A DNA stretch of 64,000 nucleotides from Liquidambar formosana (lineage: Eukaryota; Streptophyta; Magnoliopsida; Saxifragales; Altingiaceae): NCBI GenBank assembly GCA_039720395.1, contig CM077824.1:21786013-21850012 (forward strand), written 5' to 3'. Under the pieces are notes generated by a model that worked only from the letters and a program-made list of their open reading frames with translations, did no database searches and was not told the origin of the DNA. Shown here one piece after another: positions 1 through 9,199 of this stretch (the stretch's first letter is position 1; each line of letters begins with the position of its first letter). The position numbers were made by a program, and so were the translations under genes.

Positions 1-840
1 TTGCTCAATGCCAAAAAACATATTGATGAGGAATTTAAAGTTTTAAACCATCTTGTATGGAAACCTTTTATTGTGAGTCATTTGTTCAACCTTTTATCGT
101 GATCCATTTGTTCAAAGGTGTGGTGCTGTAAGGGGTCAAAGTCCTTGGATTCAAGATCTTCCATACACAAAATAAAATAAGGCACTCTAGCCAGCATTAC
201 ACTTTGTTTTCTACCACTGCTTTCTACCACTGCTGCACATCTTTGATCTTCAAGACAATGTCATTTATATAATCCGATTGAGATTACATTTTTTTTTTCT
301 TTTTTCCTTTCAAGGTTACATATTTTTTCCTACTTTTCCCTATTTTGCTTTTTGTTAATTTTCGATATCATGGGCTCATAGTTCAAATTTTTTGTCGAAC
401 TCATGAGTTGAGAATTTATCCCTTTTGCCAAGTTGGCACATCTCCCACTTTAAAGGGGGAGGGAGGGTGGGTTTGGGGGAGGTTGAGGTTTCAACTCCTT
501 CCGCTGTAGGGGGGAGGGGTTATGGGAAGGGAGATGGGCTACCCACAGTTGTATAGCCTAGGGGTCCAATGGGTTCTCCTTTTAACACCCCCCCTGTATG
601 TTACTTAAAAACCTCTTATTAGTTGACCTCCTTTATGTTACTTAAAAACAAAAAGGGATTTAATATTGTGAAAATTGTAGTGACCCTTCATTTCTTCTCT
701 ACCATGAATTGGAGGAAACCATGCCACATCTCCACATTAAATGGGACACGATGACTAATTTTTTTGAGTCCTTGCTACAAGGTCCTGCCAATTTGAAACA
801 AATGTGTTGTAGAATAATTTCTCACCTTTTTCTCTCATAA
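1..840. repeat. Left copy of a segmental duplication (3' flank of the F-box locus)
   Basis: Seen: this stretch aligns throughout, with indels and substitutions, to 26508-27427. Shared stretches include the opening ttgNtcaatgc, the block around 150-175 (ttcaagatcttccatac), a g-rich tract near 460-540 and the block ggaggaaaccaNNccacat near 712. The similarity begins at base 1, so the duplication continues to the left. In the right copy the block lies about 1 kb after the F-box stop codon. No coding region is supported here. Bases 841-1278 hold nothing I recognise. Confidence 0.75.
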
Positions 841-1278
841 GCAGCATTAATGCAAAAGAAGGAAATTATGTGACAGATACATGTTTGAAACCAGTGGTCT
901 TTCATGTAAAAATTGGGCAGTTCATGTTATGAAAGATTAAATTTTGTATCATTTTTGTGTATTATGCTTCTTAACTTGTCATTTGTTGTAACAGCTGTGC
1001 AGAGTCTGAGCTATAGGATGGGCCCTGAAGCCCTATTTTTTTTCTTTTGGTTGGAAGATCATCAGATATTTATGCCATAATATAATGGTGCTATAGAAAG
1101 TGAGAATGACATGGCCTTTTGGGTGTAGGTGCGTAGCTGCTTTGGAGCTAATTCATAGGAAGGACAAGAAAATCAGATTTCTATATAATCTGCTAGTTCC
1201 AGAGGCTTACTCATTTACTAGAGGTATCTTTTTGTCCAAATCCTTTTTGCTACACAGAAACAATTGCCATTCTATACC

Positions 1279-1739
1279 TGTTAAGTTTCCAACTTAAAAG
1301 ATTAAGTTATTAGGTGGAGGGTGCAAACAAGGATATGAAGTTATGTGAAATTTTTATAATTAAACAATGTGGGATGTGGGACTTCTCAACACTCCCCCTC
1401 ACGTGCAGGCCTAACAAGATAATAACGAGCCTGTCACGTGGGCATATAGGGGCCCAATTAACCCAAGAACGACATGCTCTGATACCATGTTAAGTTTCTA
1501 ACTTAAAAGCTTAAGCTATTAAGTGGAGGGCCCAAGCAAATAAATGAAGCTATGGTCTATCAAATGGACATGCATAAAGATGAGCTCATAAATGTAACGG
1601 GCCTAAGAACGGCATGGCTCTAATACCATGTTAAGTTTCCTACCTAAAAGTCTAGTCTATTAAGTGGAGGTTTAAACAAATATATGAAGCCATATCAAAC
1701 TTAATAGTTATACGATGTGGGATGTGGGACTTCCCAACT
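1279..1739 (-). mobile_element. TRIM-like miniature LTR element with three LTR copies
   Basis: Three related units start with tgttaagttt at 1279, 1488 and 1629. The first runs to a caaca end at 1391; the third ends near 1739. The sequence just before the second unit (1476-1487) is the reverse complement of TGGTATCAGAGC, the usual tRNA-Met primer-binding site. A copy with one change precedes the third unit. On the minus strand a polypurine run (GAGGGGGAG) sits directly before the TGTTGAGAAG end of the first unit. LTRs of about 110 bp, a PBS, a PPT and no coding capacity fit a TRIM with a tandem, partly deleted extra unit. I found no clean target duplication. Confidence 0.7.
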
Positions 1740-2317
1740 TATGGGTTTTAATGTCTCTTAAATCTAGATCTTCTACTTGAGTTTGCATGTTGTAATAGTG
1801 AATTTGATTTCCTTTCTCCTCCGTGGACGTTAATATATTGCCAAACTGCATAAAATAGTCTAGAGTTCTTTGTGTTGGGGAGATAGGGGAGTCCGAAATT
1901 CAACACAATGGGCCCAACATACAGTCTAGAACTCATTCATACCCACACAAAAGGCCTAAGCTTGTTGGTGGTGAGCCCATTACTTTTATATTAAGACCCT
2001 TTTCTTTCTTCTATTCTTCCGATGTGGGACAAACCTACATGTGACCTCAACAATCTCCCCCTTTCATGTGTAACATAGTAGTTCCAAACATTGTGATACC
2101 ACGATTCCAAATCAAGAGCCCATCTAACTGGCACACCAGTGCTTGAAGAGTTTCACCCATGATCGTCAGTCATTGGCTTTGATACCACTTGTTGGGGAGA
2201 TAGGGGAGTCCAAAATCCAACACAATGGGCCCAATATACAAGTTTGGAGCTCATACCCACACAAAAGGCCTAAGCCTGTTGGTGGGGAGCCCATTAGTTG
2301 TATATTAAGAACCTTTT

Positions 2318-4127
2318 TGGCGTAGCGGAAGTAGCAAAAGAAGAGCACCGTCTTCTTGTAAAATAAGAACAAAGAAAATAGAATAAACTCTCTGAAATTT
2401 TATTGATCAAAAATTGAATTCTTGCTCATAGGCTACAAACCTATTTATAAAGAACTAATACTTGAACTCTAAGTAAACTAGGAAAAGGAATTCTACTAAA
2501 CTTAGGAAAGCAATAAAATAGGAAAGGAATAAATAAAATAAACAAAATAAACAAAATAAGAAAATTAAGCAAACCTAGTTAGGAATCTAACTAGATTTGG
2601 TCCTTGGGGTGCGACTTGTTTGTTTTACTGCAACTTCTTGTTCTACATCAGGCTCCCCCGCTTGAAAAAAACTCGTCCTCGAGTTTGACCTCTGGTATTG
2701 GAGTCTTCCAGTCCAGCGAATCAAATATTTCAAATATTTTAGCTTCCTCAATTTATTCCCATGTTTGTGATCCAAAATTTGACCAATCTTGATTATCTTT
2801 ACATTAGCCTTCAATTTATTAACAAGATTCACCAAGCAAGGATTGCAAATTACATTGAAGTTTTCAACCCCAATGAGATCAAAACTTTGTACCTCAATTA
2901 CATAATCAACAGGATTTTGCAACATGATCTCATCCTACAATTTAACAATTTTCCCCCTCATCGAGTCTTCACTTTTAATAGAAGCATTCACAATTTGTTC
3001 AAAAACTTCCAACTTTGAATCTTCTAGATCTCCATGAATTTCTTGGGAAATATTTTCTTCAATAAATTTTGGAGTAGGGTCAACACTGTCAAACAAGTGA
3101 ACTCCTTCATCTGGTTCACAAATATATTCTATCTTTACTTTCATATCAGATTTTGGTTCTACATCCATAACTTTCAAATATGTATTTTCTTTTGGTTTTT
3201 GGATGTGAAATTTCTCAGTATAATCTCTCATGCAATTATTTCTATACCCATAATCTTGATCCATACAAATATCAAATTCTTTATAATCATAAAAAGAAAA
3301 ATTAGATATTAGTAATCTTCTCATTTTGGGCCATGAACAAATACAAGATTTACCTTGTTGAGTTCTTGCAAGTTGCAATTGATCCCACCACTTTCCAGCA
3401 TAAAGTATAAGCTTGTATGTCGTAGCTAGCTTTAACCTTTTCTTCATTCGAAATCTTCACAAAATCGAAAAAGTCCTCCAAATCAAATAACCAAAAATTG
3501 TTTTCATATGGAAATCCATTGAAATTAGGAATCTCTCTAAATTCCTTAAATTTCCAGCGATTGCATTGATAAATAGGTTGATAGTTAGCCCTAAGCACGT
3601 ATGGATTCCCACAACTAGGTAAGTCTTGATTGTGTTAAGGAATCAACAAATGAGTTACGACTTGTAGGTTAGCCTCCTGCTTCAGAAGAAGCTGCTCCAT
3701 CATGGCTTTAAACACGTCCCAAGTGACCACACGTTCCCCTAGATCACCGTCTATGGGGTTGGCTCTGATACCAACTTGGCGTAGCGGAAGTAGCAGAAGA
3801 AAAGCACCGTCTTCTTGTAAAATAAGAACAAAGAAATAGAATAAACTCTCTAAAATTTTATTGATCAAAAATTGAATTCTTGCCCGTAGGCTACAAACGT
3901 ATTGTACGGGCTACAAACCTATTTATAAGATCTAATACTTGAACTCTAAGTAAACTACGAAAAGGAATTCTACTAAACTTAGGAAAGCAATAAAATAGGA
4001 AAGGAATAAATAAAATAAACAAAATAAACAAAATAAGAAAATTAAGCAAACCTAGTTAGGAATCTAACTAGATTTGGTCCTTGGGGTGCGACTTGTTTGT
4101 TTTACTGCAACTTCTTGTTCTACATCA
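2318..4127 (-). mobile_element. Decayed Ty3/gypsy element inserted in a TRIM LTR
   Basis: Direct repeats 2318-2650 (333 bp) and 3777-4127 (351 bp) are nearly identical. On the minus strand they read TGATGTAGAAC ... ACGCCA. A tRNA-Met-type PBS (TGGTATCAGAGC on the minus strand, about 3764-3775) adjoins the right-hand LTR, and a polypurine tract (AAGCGGGGGAGCC, about 2651-2663) adjoins the left-hand one. The right LTR carries an extra internal duplication of about 20 bp around gctacaaac. The interior is only 1.1 kb, so the element is non-autonomous. The undisturbed TRIM LTR at 1873-2052 shows the empty target. Flanks ctttt/ctttc do not prove a target duplication. Confidence 0.85.
2587..3736 (-). 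pseudogene. Gypsy gag remnant fused to the element's 3' coding tail
   Basis: Minus-strand frames hold recognisable Ty3/gypsy gag pieces in order. First is VVTWDVFKAMMEQLL (about 3690-3735). Next is NFNGFPYENNFWLFDLEDFF (about 3460-3530). After a frameshift come WWDQLQLARTQQGKS and SWPKMRRLL (about 3320-3390), the usual gag signature WWDQL..R...GK...W..M...L. Downstream frames are acidic, then RTSFFQAGEPDVEQ near 2650, which resembles the C-terminal end of gypsy pol. Protease, reverse transcriptase, RNase H and integrase are absent, so the middle is deleted. Frameshifts and stops make it non-functional. The assignment rests on motif recognition only. Confidence 0.65.
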
Positions 4128-4158
4128 CTTTCTTTCTTCTATTTTTCTAATGTGGGGC

Positions 4159-6036
4159 TATTCACCACCAAAAAATAACAGGCTAATGAGGAGTGGTCAT
4201 GTGTTCTTTTAATACAATCGAAGGCTTTGCAAGAAAAGCGAATGGCATGAAGATATGTGGCAAATCTAGACCAGTTAGTGGGTGAATCAGCAATAACAAA
4301 GGATGGCATGAAGCCATGTGGCAAATCTGGACCAATTAGTGGGATAAACCCACTAAGGCAAACGGTTATAACTGATAGGAACAGATCTTTGGTTCCCAGC
4401 CATGTATCAAAATGGCTTAAATAAAATATGAAATGCTAAAAGCGAGCCAATTAGAACTTGCCACATGTCCCATTTAGCATTTAAAATGGAGAGAAACATG
4501 TGTTTTATCTCTCTACGGTAGTTATGGGCAGCATTCAAAAGATTTCAAATTGCCAAAAGATTGCCAATAGGACATATATATCCATGTGTCCAAATTGATT
4601 CAAATAAGTTTGAATAATAAAATGAACCAATAAAAGAGAGACAAGTGTCCCATTTCAGCATTTAGAATGGGGGAAAAAGATTTAATCCTTTTAGCAGTTA
4701 CTTCTTGCATAAATTTCTCCAGGAGAGTTTGAATTGATTTAAATTCAAACTCTTTCCAGGATGTTCACCACCAAAAAATGTCAATCCAATAGTTATTGGA
4801 CACATTGGCAATGACACATTAGTAGGAGTTGTTTTGGCAACCTTTGATTGAAAGCCATTTGGCAAGACTGAGTTAATTAGTGGATGAAACCACTTAAGGT
4901 TGGACGGTTATGGGGAGTAAAATTAGGCTTATGGTGGTTAGGGACAAGGTCTCTATAGACCAGTGAGAATGGAGGATGAAGGGGCCAGTAATAAGTGGCC
5001 AAGTGTCACAAAAATGGAAGAAGACATGGGTAGTTTCCTAGCCTGGCAGTTATTCATCCCAGGAATAACTCCTTAATTTCGGTTAAAGAGAAAGCTTGTT
5101 GAATTCAAACTCATAATTGGTTCCTATGACCAATTAGAGTTGGACATGTGTCACATGACAGAATTTTAAGGAGGGAAGTTTGTTTTGCCTCTCTATATGT
5201 CAGTTACTTCTTTTACAGGGATTCAAAATAACTCAAACCAATGTTTAGATTCTCCTTAGAGATGCAGAAGCAAGTGCACATGAAGAAAGGGAAAGAAGAA
5301 CAGCCAACAATGCTCATGTGGCACAATCCCATTGGTTCGAAAGTGGGCAAACAGACAGAAGTAACTCCCATCAGTTACCTTCAAAGCAGTTTATTGGCCT
5401 TCAAAATGCTAGGAGAGGATCACCACTTGGCAGGCTGTGATTGGGAAACACAAAATACAGCGCTTATGTGCAGAAAAGTTTTATAAATACAAGGCCAATG
5501 GCAATCAGAAGCCTCCTCCTCAAACATCAAACAAAACTGCCCCTGGAGCAATTAATTGTCTATCTATTTATCCTTTAACTTTTCCAGTAGAAATTATACC
5601 TTTAAATTTCCAATTTTTCCAGTAGAATTATCCTTTAGATTTCCTGTAGAATTATCATGTAGTCATTTATCCTCTTTTCTTCTCATTGTTCGAAGCAAAC
5701 TTTAACAGTGCATACAGATTGCTGTACCAATGGAGGTAATAGATATGTGCTATGGTTTATTCGAATCCTTTTAGATACTTTAATTGCATGCATTGTTAGT
5801 TTCTTTCATAGCAATAAAAATTTTCATTTCTTAGACACTTTATATTGGCAAATTTGTTAGAGTCCTATTCATTGAGGCAATTTGAACCTATTTGCAATTG
5901 CTTGATTAATTTTTGGTTTTCTTCAAGCTGTATTACACTTTGAAAAGTGGAAGTTTAAACTTTTCTGGCACACCCTCAAACAATCATACACATGCATAGT
6001 GCCTCGAAGATTTGGAGATCAATCTTTGGTCGAACA
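4159..6036 (+). mobile_element. LTR-only element, family X copy 1, with partial LTR duplication
   Basis: The ends are TATTCACCACC (a decayed TG start) at 4159 and TCGAACA at 6036. A 5-bp target duplication ggggc flanks it (4154-4158 and 6037-6041). A second, better LTR start, TGTTCACCACC, lies at 4762, so 4762-6036 (1,275 bp) is a full LTR and 4159-4761 is a diverged copy of its first part. A TATA box (tataaatac) near 5483 and a pyrimidine-rich leader point to plus orientation. No gag or pol is present. The short ORFs here show no protein similarity I recognise. Confidence 0.75.
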
Positions 6037-6170
6037 GGGGCAAACCCACACGTGACATCAACACTTTATGCGTTAAATTTTACAATTGTGTTTACAGTCT
6101 AGGTTAATGTATTTTGTGGAATAACCAAGGATGTACAGGAACAAATGTGGTAAAATTTGTATGGTATGTC

Positions 6171-7442
6171 TGTTCAACCAAAGATTGATCTCCAAATCTT
6201 CAAGGCACTATGTATGTGTATGATTGTTTGAAGGCATGCTAGAAAAGTTTAAACCTCCACTTTTCAAAGTGTAATATGGCTTAAAGAAAGGCATAAAATT
6301 AATTAGGCGATTGCAAATAGGTTCAAATTGCCTCAATGAAGAGAACTTTAACAAATTTGCCAGTATAAAGTATCTAAGAAACGGAAATTTTTATTGTTAT
6401 GAAAGAAACTAACAACGCATGCAATTAAAGTGTCTAAAAGGATTTGAATAAACCACAGCACATATCTATTACCTCCATTTGTACAACAATTGGTATACAC
6501 TGTTAAAGTTTGCTTCGAACAAGGAGAAGAAAAGAGGAAAAAAGACTATAGGATAATTCTACAGGAAATCTAAAGGATAATTCTACTGGAAAAACTGGAA
6601 ATTTAAAAGTACAATTTCTACTGGAAAAGTTAAAGGATAAATAGAAAGACAATTGCTCCAGGAGCAGTTTTGTTTGATGTTTGAGGAGGAGGTTTCTGAT
6701 TGCCTTTAGTCTTGTATTTATAGAACTTTTCTACACATAACTGCTATATTTTGTGTCTCCCAATCATAGCCTGCCAAATGGTGATCCTCTCCTAGCATTT
6801 TGGAGGCTAAGTAATTGCTTTGAAGGTAACTGATGGAAGTTACTCTTGTCTGCCTGCCCACTTTCAAACCAATGGGGTTGTGCCACATGAGCATTGCTGG
6901 CTGTGCTTTCTTCCTTTCTTCACGTGTGTTTGCCTCTGGTTCTCTGAGAAAACTCCAAACTCTTGCTTTGAGCTATTTTAAAACCCTTTAAAGAGAAATA
7001 ACTGACATATAAAGAAGCAAAACAAACTTTCTCCATGAAATTTTGCCATGGGACACATGTCCAACTCTAATTGGTTTTATAAACCAAATATGAGTTTGAA
7101 TTCAACTAGCTTTCTATTTAAACCGAAATTAAGGAGTTATTCCTGGGATGAATAATTGCCAGAGTAGGAAACTATCCATGTTCTCTCCCATTTTCATGAC
7201 ACTTGGCCACTTGTTACTGGCTCCTTCATTCTCCATTCTCATTGGTCTATAGAGACCATGCTCCTAAATCATAGGCCTAATATTTCTCTCCATAACCGTC
7301 CAGCCTTTAGTGGCTTCATCCACTGATCAACTTGGGCTTGCCAAACGGTTTTTAATTTAATGCTACCAAAAAAACTCCTACCAATGTATTATTTGCCAAT
7401 GTGTCCAATAACTATTGGACTGACATTTTTTGGTGGTGAACA
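6171..7442 (-). mobile_element. Solo LTR, family X copy 2, inverted relative to copy 1
   Basis: The sequence runs from TGTTCAACCAAAG to GGTGGTGAACA, 1,272 bp. It has a perfect 5-bp target duplication atgtc (6166-6170 and 7443-7447). It is the reverse complement of 4762-6036 along its whole length, with scattered changes. The minus-strand TATA box is near 6715-6722. No coding capacity. With copy 1 it forms two inverted arms separated by about 134 bp. Confidence 0.85.
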
Positions 7443-7819
7443 ATGTCTTACGGAGTACTAATAATTTATAGTTTATAAAATTTTGTAAATTTTATAACTT
7501 ATTACCAAAATGTTGCGTGTAGATGGCTGCGTTTTAGCACTAGAGGCGAAAGCAAAGTGTCTTGATGCAGAGATGCAAAAATGGACCGACTGGTGTGCGT
7601 TTTAGCATGCATAGGCAAATGTGGTATGGCTTATTGCGTTTTGATTAGAAGTTTTATTTGTTTTTGTAAAATGTTTTCAATAAACAACATAATAAGAATT
7701 CTCATTTTTTTCATGTATAAATTTTTTCACTCTACAGATTTATGATAAAGAGACTTGTTACCATGTGAGATGGTAGTTGTAGGCAATAGCAATGTTAGCA
7801 TTAGCAGAGTAACTATCTA

Positions 7820-7856
<37 letters not shown>

Positions 7857-8029
7857 GAAAAGAGGAGAGAATAGAATAGTATACGCCTGGCCTAGATTCT
7901 TGATGACCTGGCTGTTAAAAATACTTTCATATGTTGGATTGTATTCTTCCTAAAACATTAATTTTTACTATTATCTTAAAATCTAAATTCATTTACTTTA
8001 ATAGACATTTTAATTAGTATGTTCTTGGT
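7443..8029. other. Unassigned spacer with an AT microsatellite
   Basis: The stretch holds an (AT)n microsatellite at about 7821-7853 and two copies of gcgttttagca (about 7530 and 7607). I see no open frame with recognisable similarity and no transposon terminus apart from the target duplication at 7443-7447. Confidence 0.5.
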
Positions 8030-8560
8030 TATTTATTTATTTATTTTATAAAGTAATTGTTGTATTGAAGAAAAGGGCGTAGCCTAAGTACATAAGATAT
8101 ATACAAGCACTAGCCAAAAAAATAGAAGAATAAAAAGCAAAGAACCCAGTCTACATCTTGCATGGTTCAAAGTCACGGTCACGGACGCCGTCACGTAACG
8201 GTCACGGTCGTCACGGTCTCGGAAATCTCGTCACGTCTCGGGTGAGACGCAACATTACGTATGAAAAAAAGCTAAAAAAAATCTGAAAAAATCATGGAAA
8301 AATCTAAAAAAATATAACAATCATATTGGAAGCATAAAACAAATAAAACAAATAATCTAGAACATATAAAATGGCTAAAAGTATCAAAACAGGTAGCAGC
8401 GCACTGTGTAAGTAATAAGAAACTCAATATTTAAGTCTTAGATATACAATGCAAGTAATATAAATCAAAATCATCCCAAAGATTTAATAAAATAAACGAA
8501 GAATGTAGAAAAAGAAGACTTGAAGACTAAAATACATTCCACATACCTTTCACATATGGC

Positions 8561-9181
8561 TCACTCCCACATTGAGTGACGGGGAGGGTCAAAGTCATCA
8601 TAATCCCTACGCTCTGGTTGAGGCAGGTAGTATTGATTTTGAAGTGGGTAGTAGAATAAAGAAAATCCAAATCCTACAGGTGGGTCTTGGGAGGTCGGAA
8701 TTGAATTGTAACTAATGGGCCCTGGAAACCCTGGTTGGGGGACTTGGGGGTATGGAATATGTGGTCTTGCACTATCAACTGAGTTTCTGCCATAATGTTC
8801 ATAGCCATAACTTGTTGGGCCACTAGAAACGCCGAATGATCCACTATAGTCAGAATATCCATATCTCCCGCTATTACTGCCACTGCCAGATTCATTCCCA
8901 TGTTGATAATCTTGTTGATGATCATAGAAATTACCACCACTGACACTAGTGGATCTCTCAAGCATACGAGGCATTCGTGGGTTAGGAATTGGATGACCAT
9001 AATTGTGACTACTTCTGCTTGTGCTAGTAGATCTCGAATTACGGTTTGGTCTAGATGGACCTTGACCCAAATTTATACCACGCATTTGAAGATCTATCTG
9101 GGTAGGATTAACACCAACATTGTAGCCATGCCTATGGTCTGGGTGACTATCAACATCATCATCACTAGGAAAGTCAACCAA
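8561..9181 (-). pseudogene. In-frame Gly/Ser/Tyr-rich tail beyond the hAT transposase stop
   Basis: After the TAG at 9200-9202 the same frame stays open for about 210 further codons, to a stop at 8561-8563. The segment begins with an acidic patch (DFPSDDDVDSHPDH) and then becomes rich in Gly, Ser, Tyr, Asn and Pro (for example SGSGSNSGRYGYSDYSGSFG). The usual acidic C-terminus of this transposase group precedes the TAG. The stretch may be the original C-terminal tail cut off by a nonsense mutation, or untranslated sequence that happens to be open. There is no start codon of its own near the beginning. Confidence 0.45.
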
Positions 9182-9199
9182 TCGATTCCAATACTTTCT

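Larger units (their letters stand above)
1873..6063 (-). mobile_element. TRIM (LTRs of about 180 bp), heavily interrupted
   Basis: One LTR is 1873-2052 (TGTTGGGG ... CTCAACA). The internal part, 2053-2189, is only 137 bp. The second LTR starts at 2190 and is split into 2190-2317, 4128-4158 and 6042-6063. Those pieces add to 181 bp, against 180 bp for the intact LTR. On the minus strand a PBS-like TGGTATCAAAGC adjoins the split LTR and a polypurine AAAGGGGGAGAT adjoins the intact one. Flanks are ctttg (1868-1872) and cttta (6064-6068), a 4-of-5 target duplication. Without insertions the element would be about 0.5 kb and non-coding. Confidence 0.8.

Noticed and set aside
5241..5625. Two plus-strand frames within family X copy 1
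   Set aside because: They lie across the LTR TATA box and leader and are not preserved as open frames in the other two copies as far as I can see.
4762..7442. A single giant fold-back DNA transposon of 2.7 kb with 1.27-kb inverted repeats
   Set aside because: The right arm alone has its own perfect 5-bp duplication (atgtc), and the left arm belongs to a unit flanked by ggggc. Two independent opposite LTR insertions explain it better.
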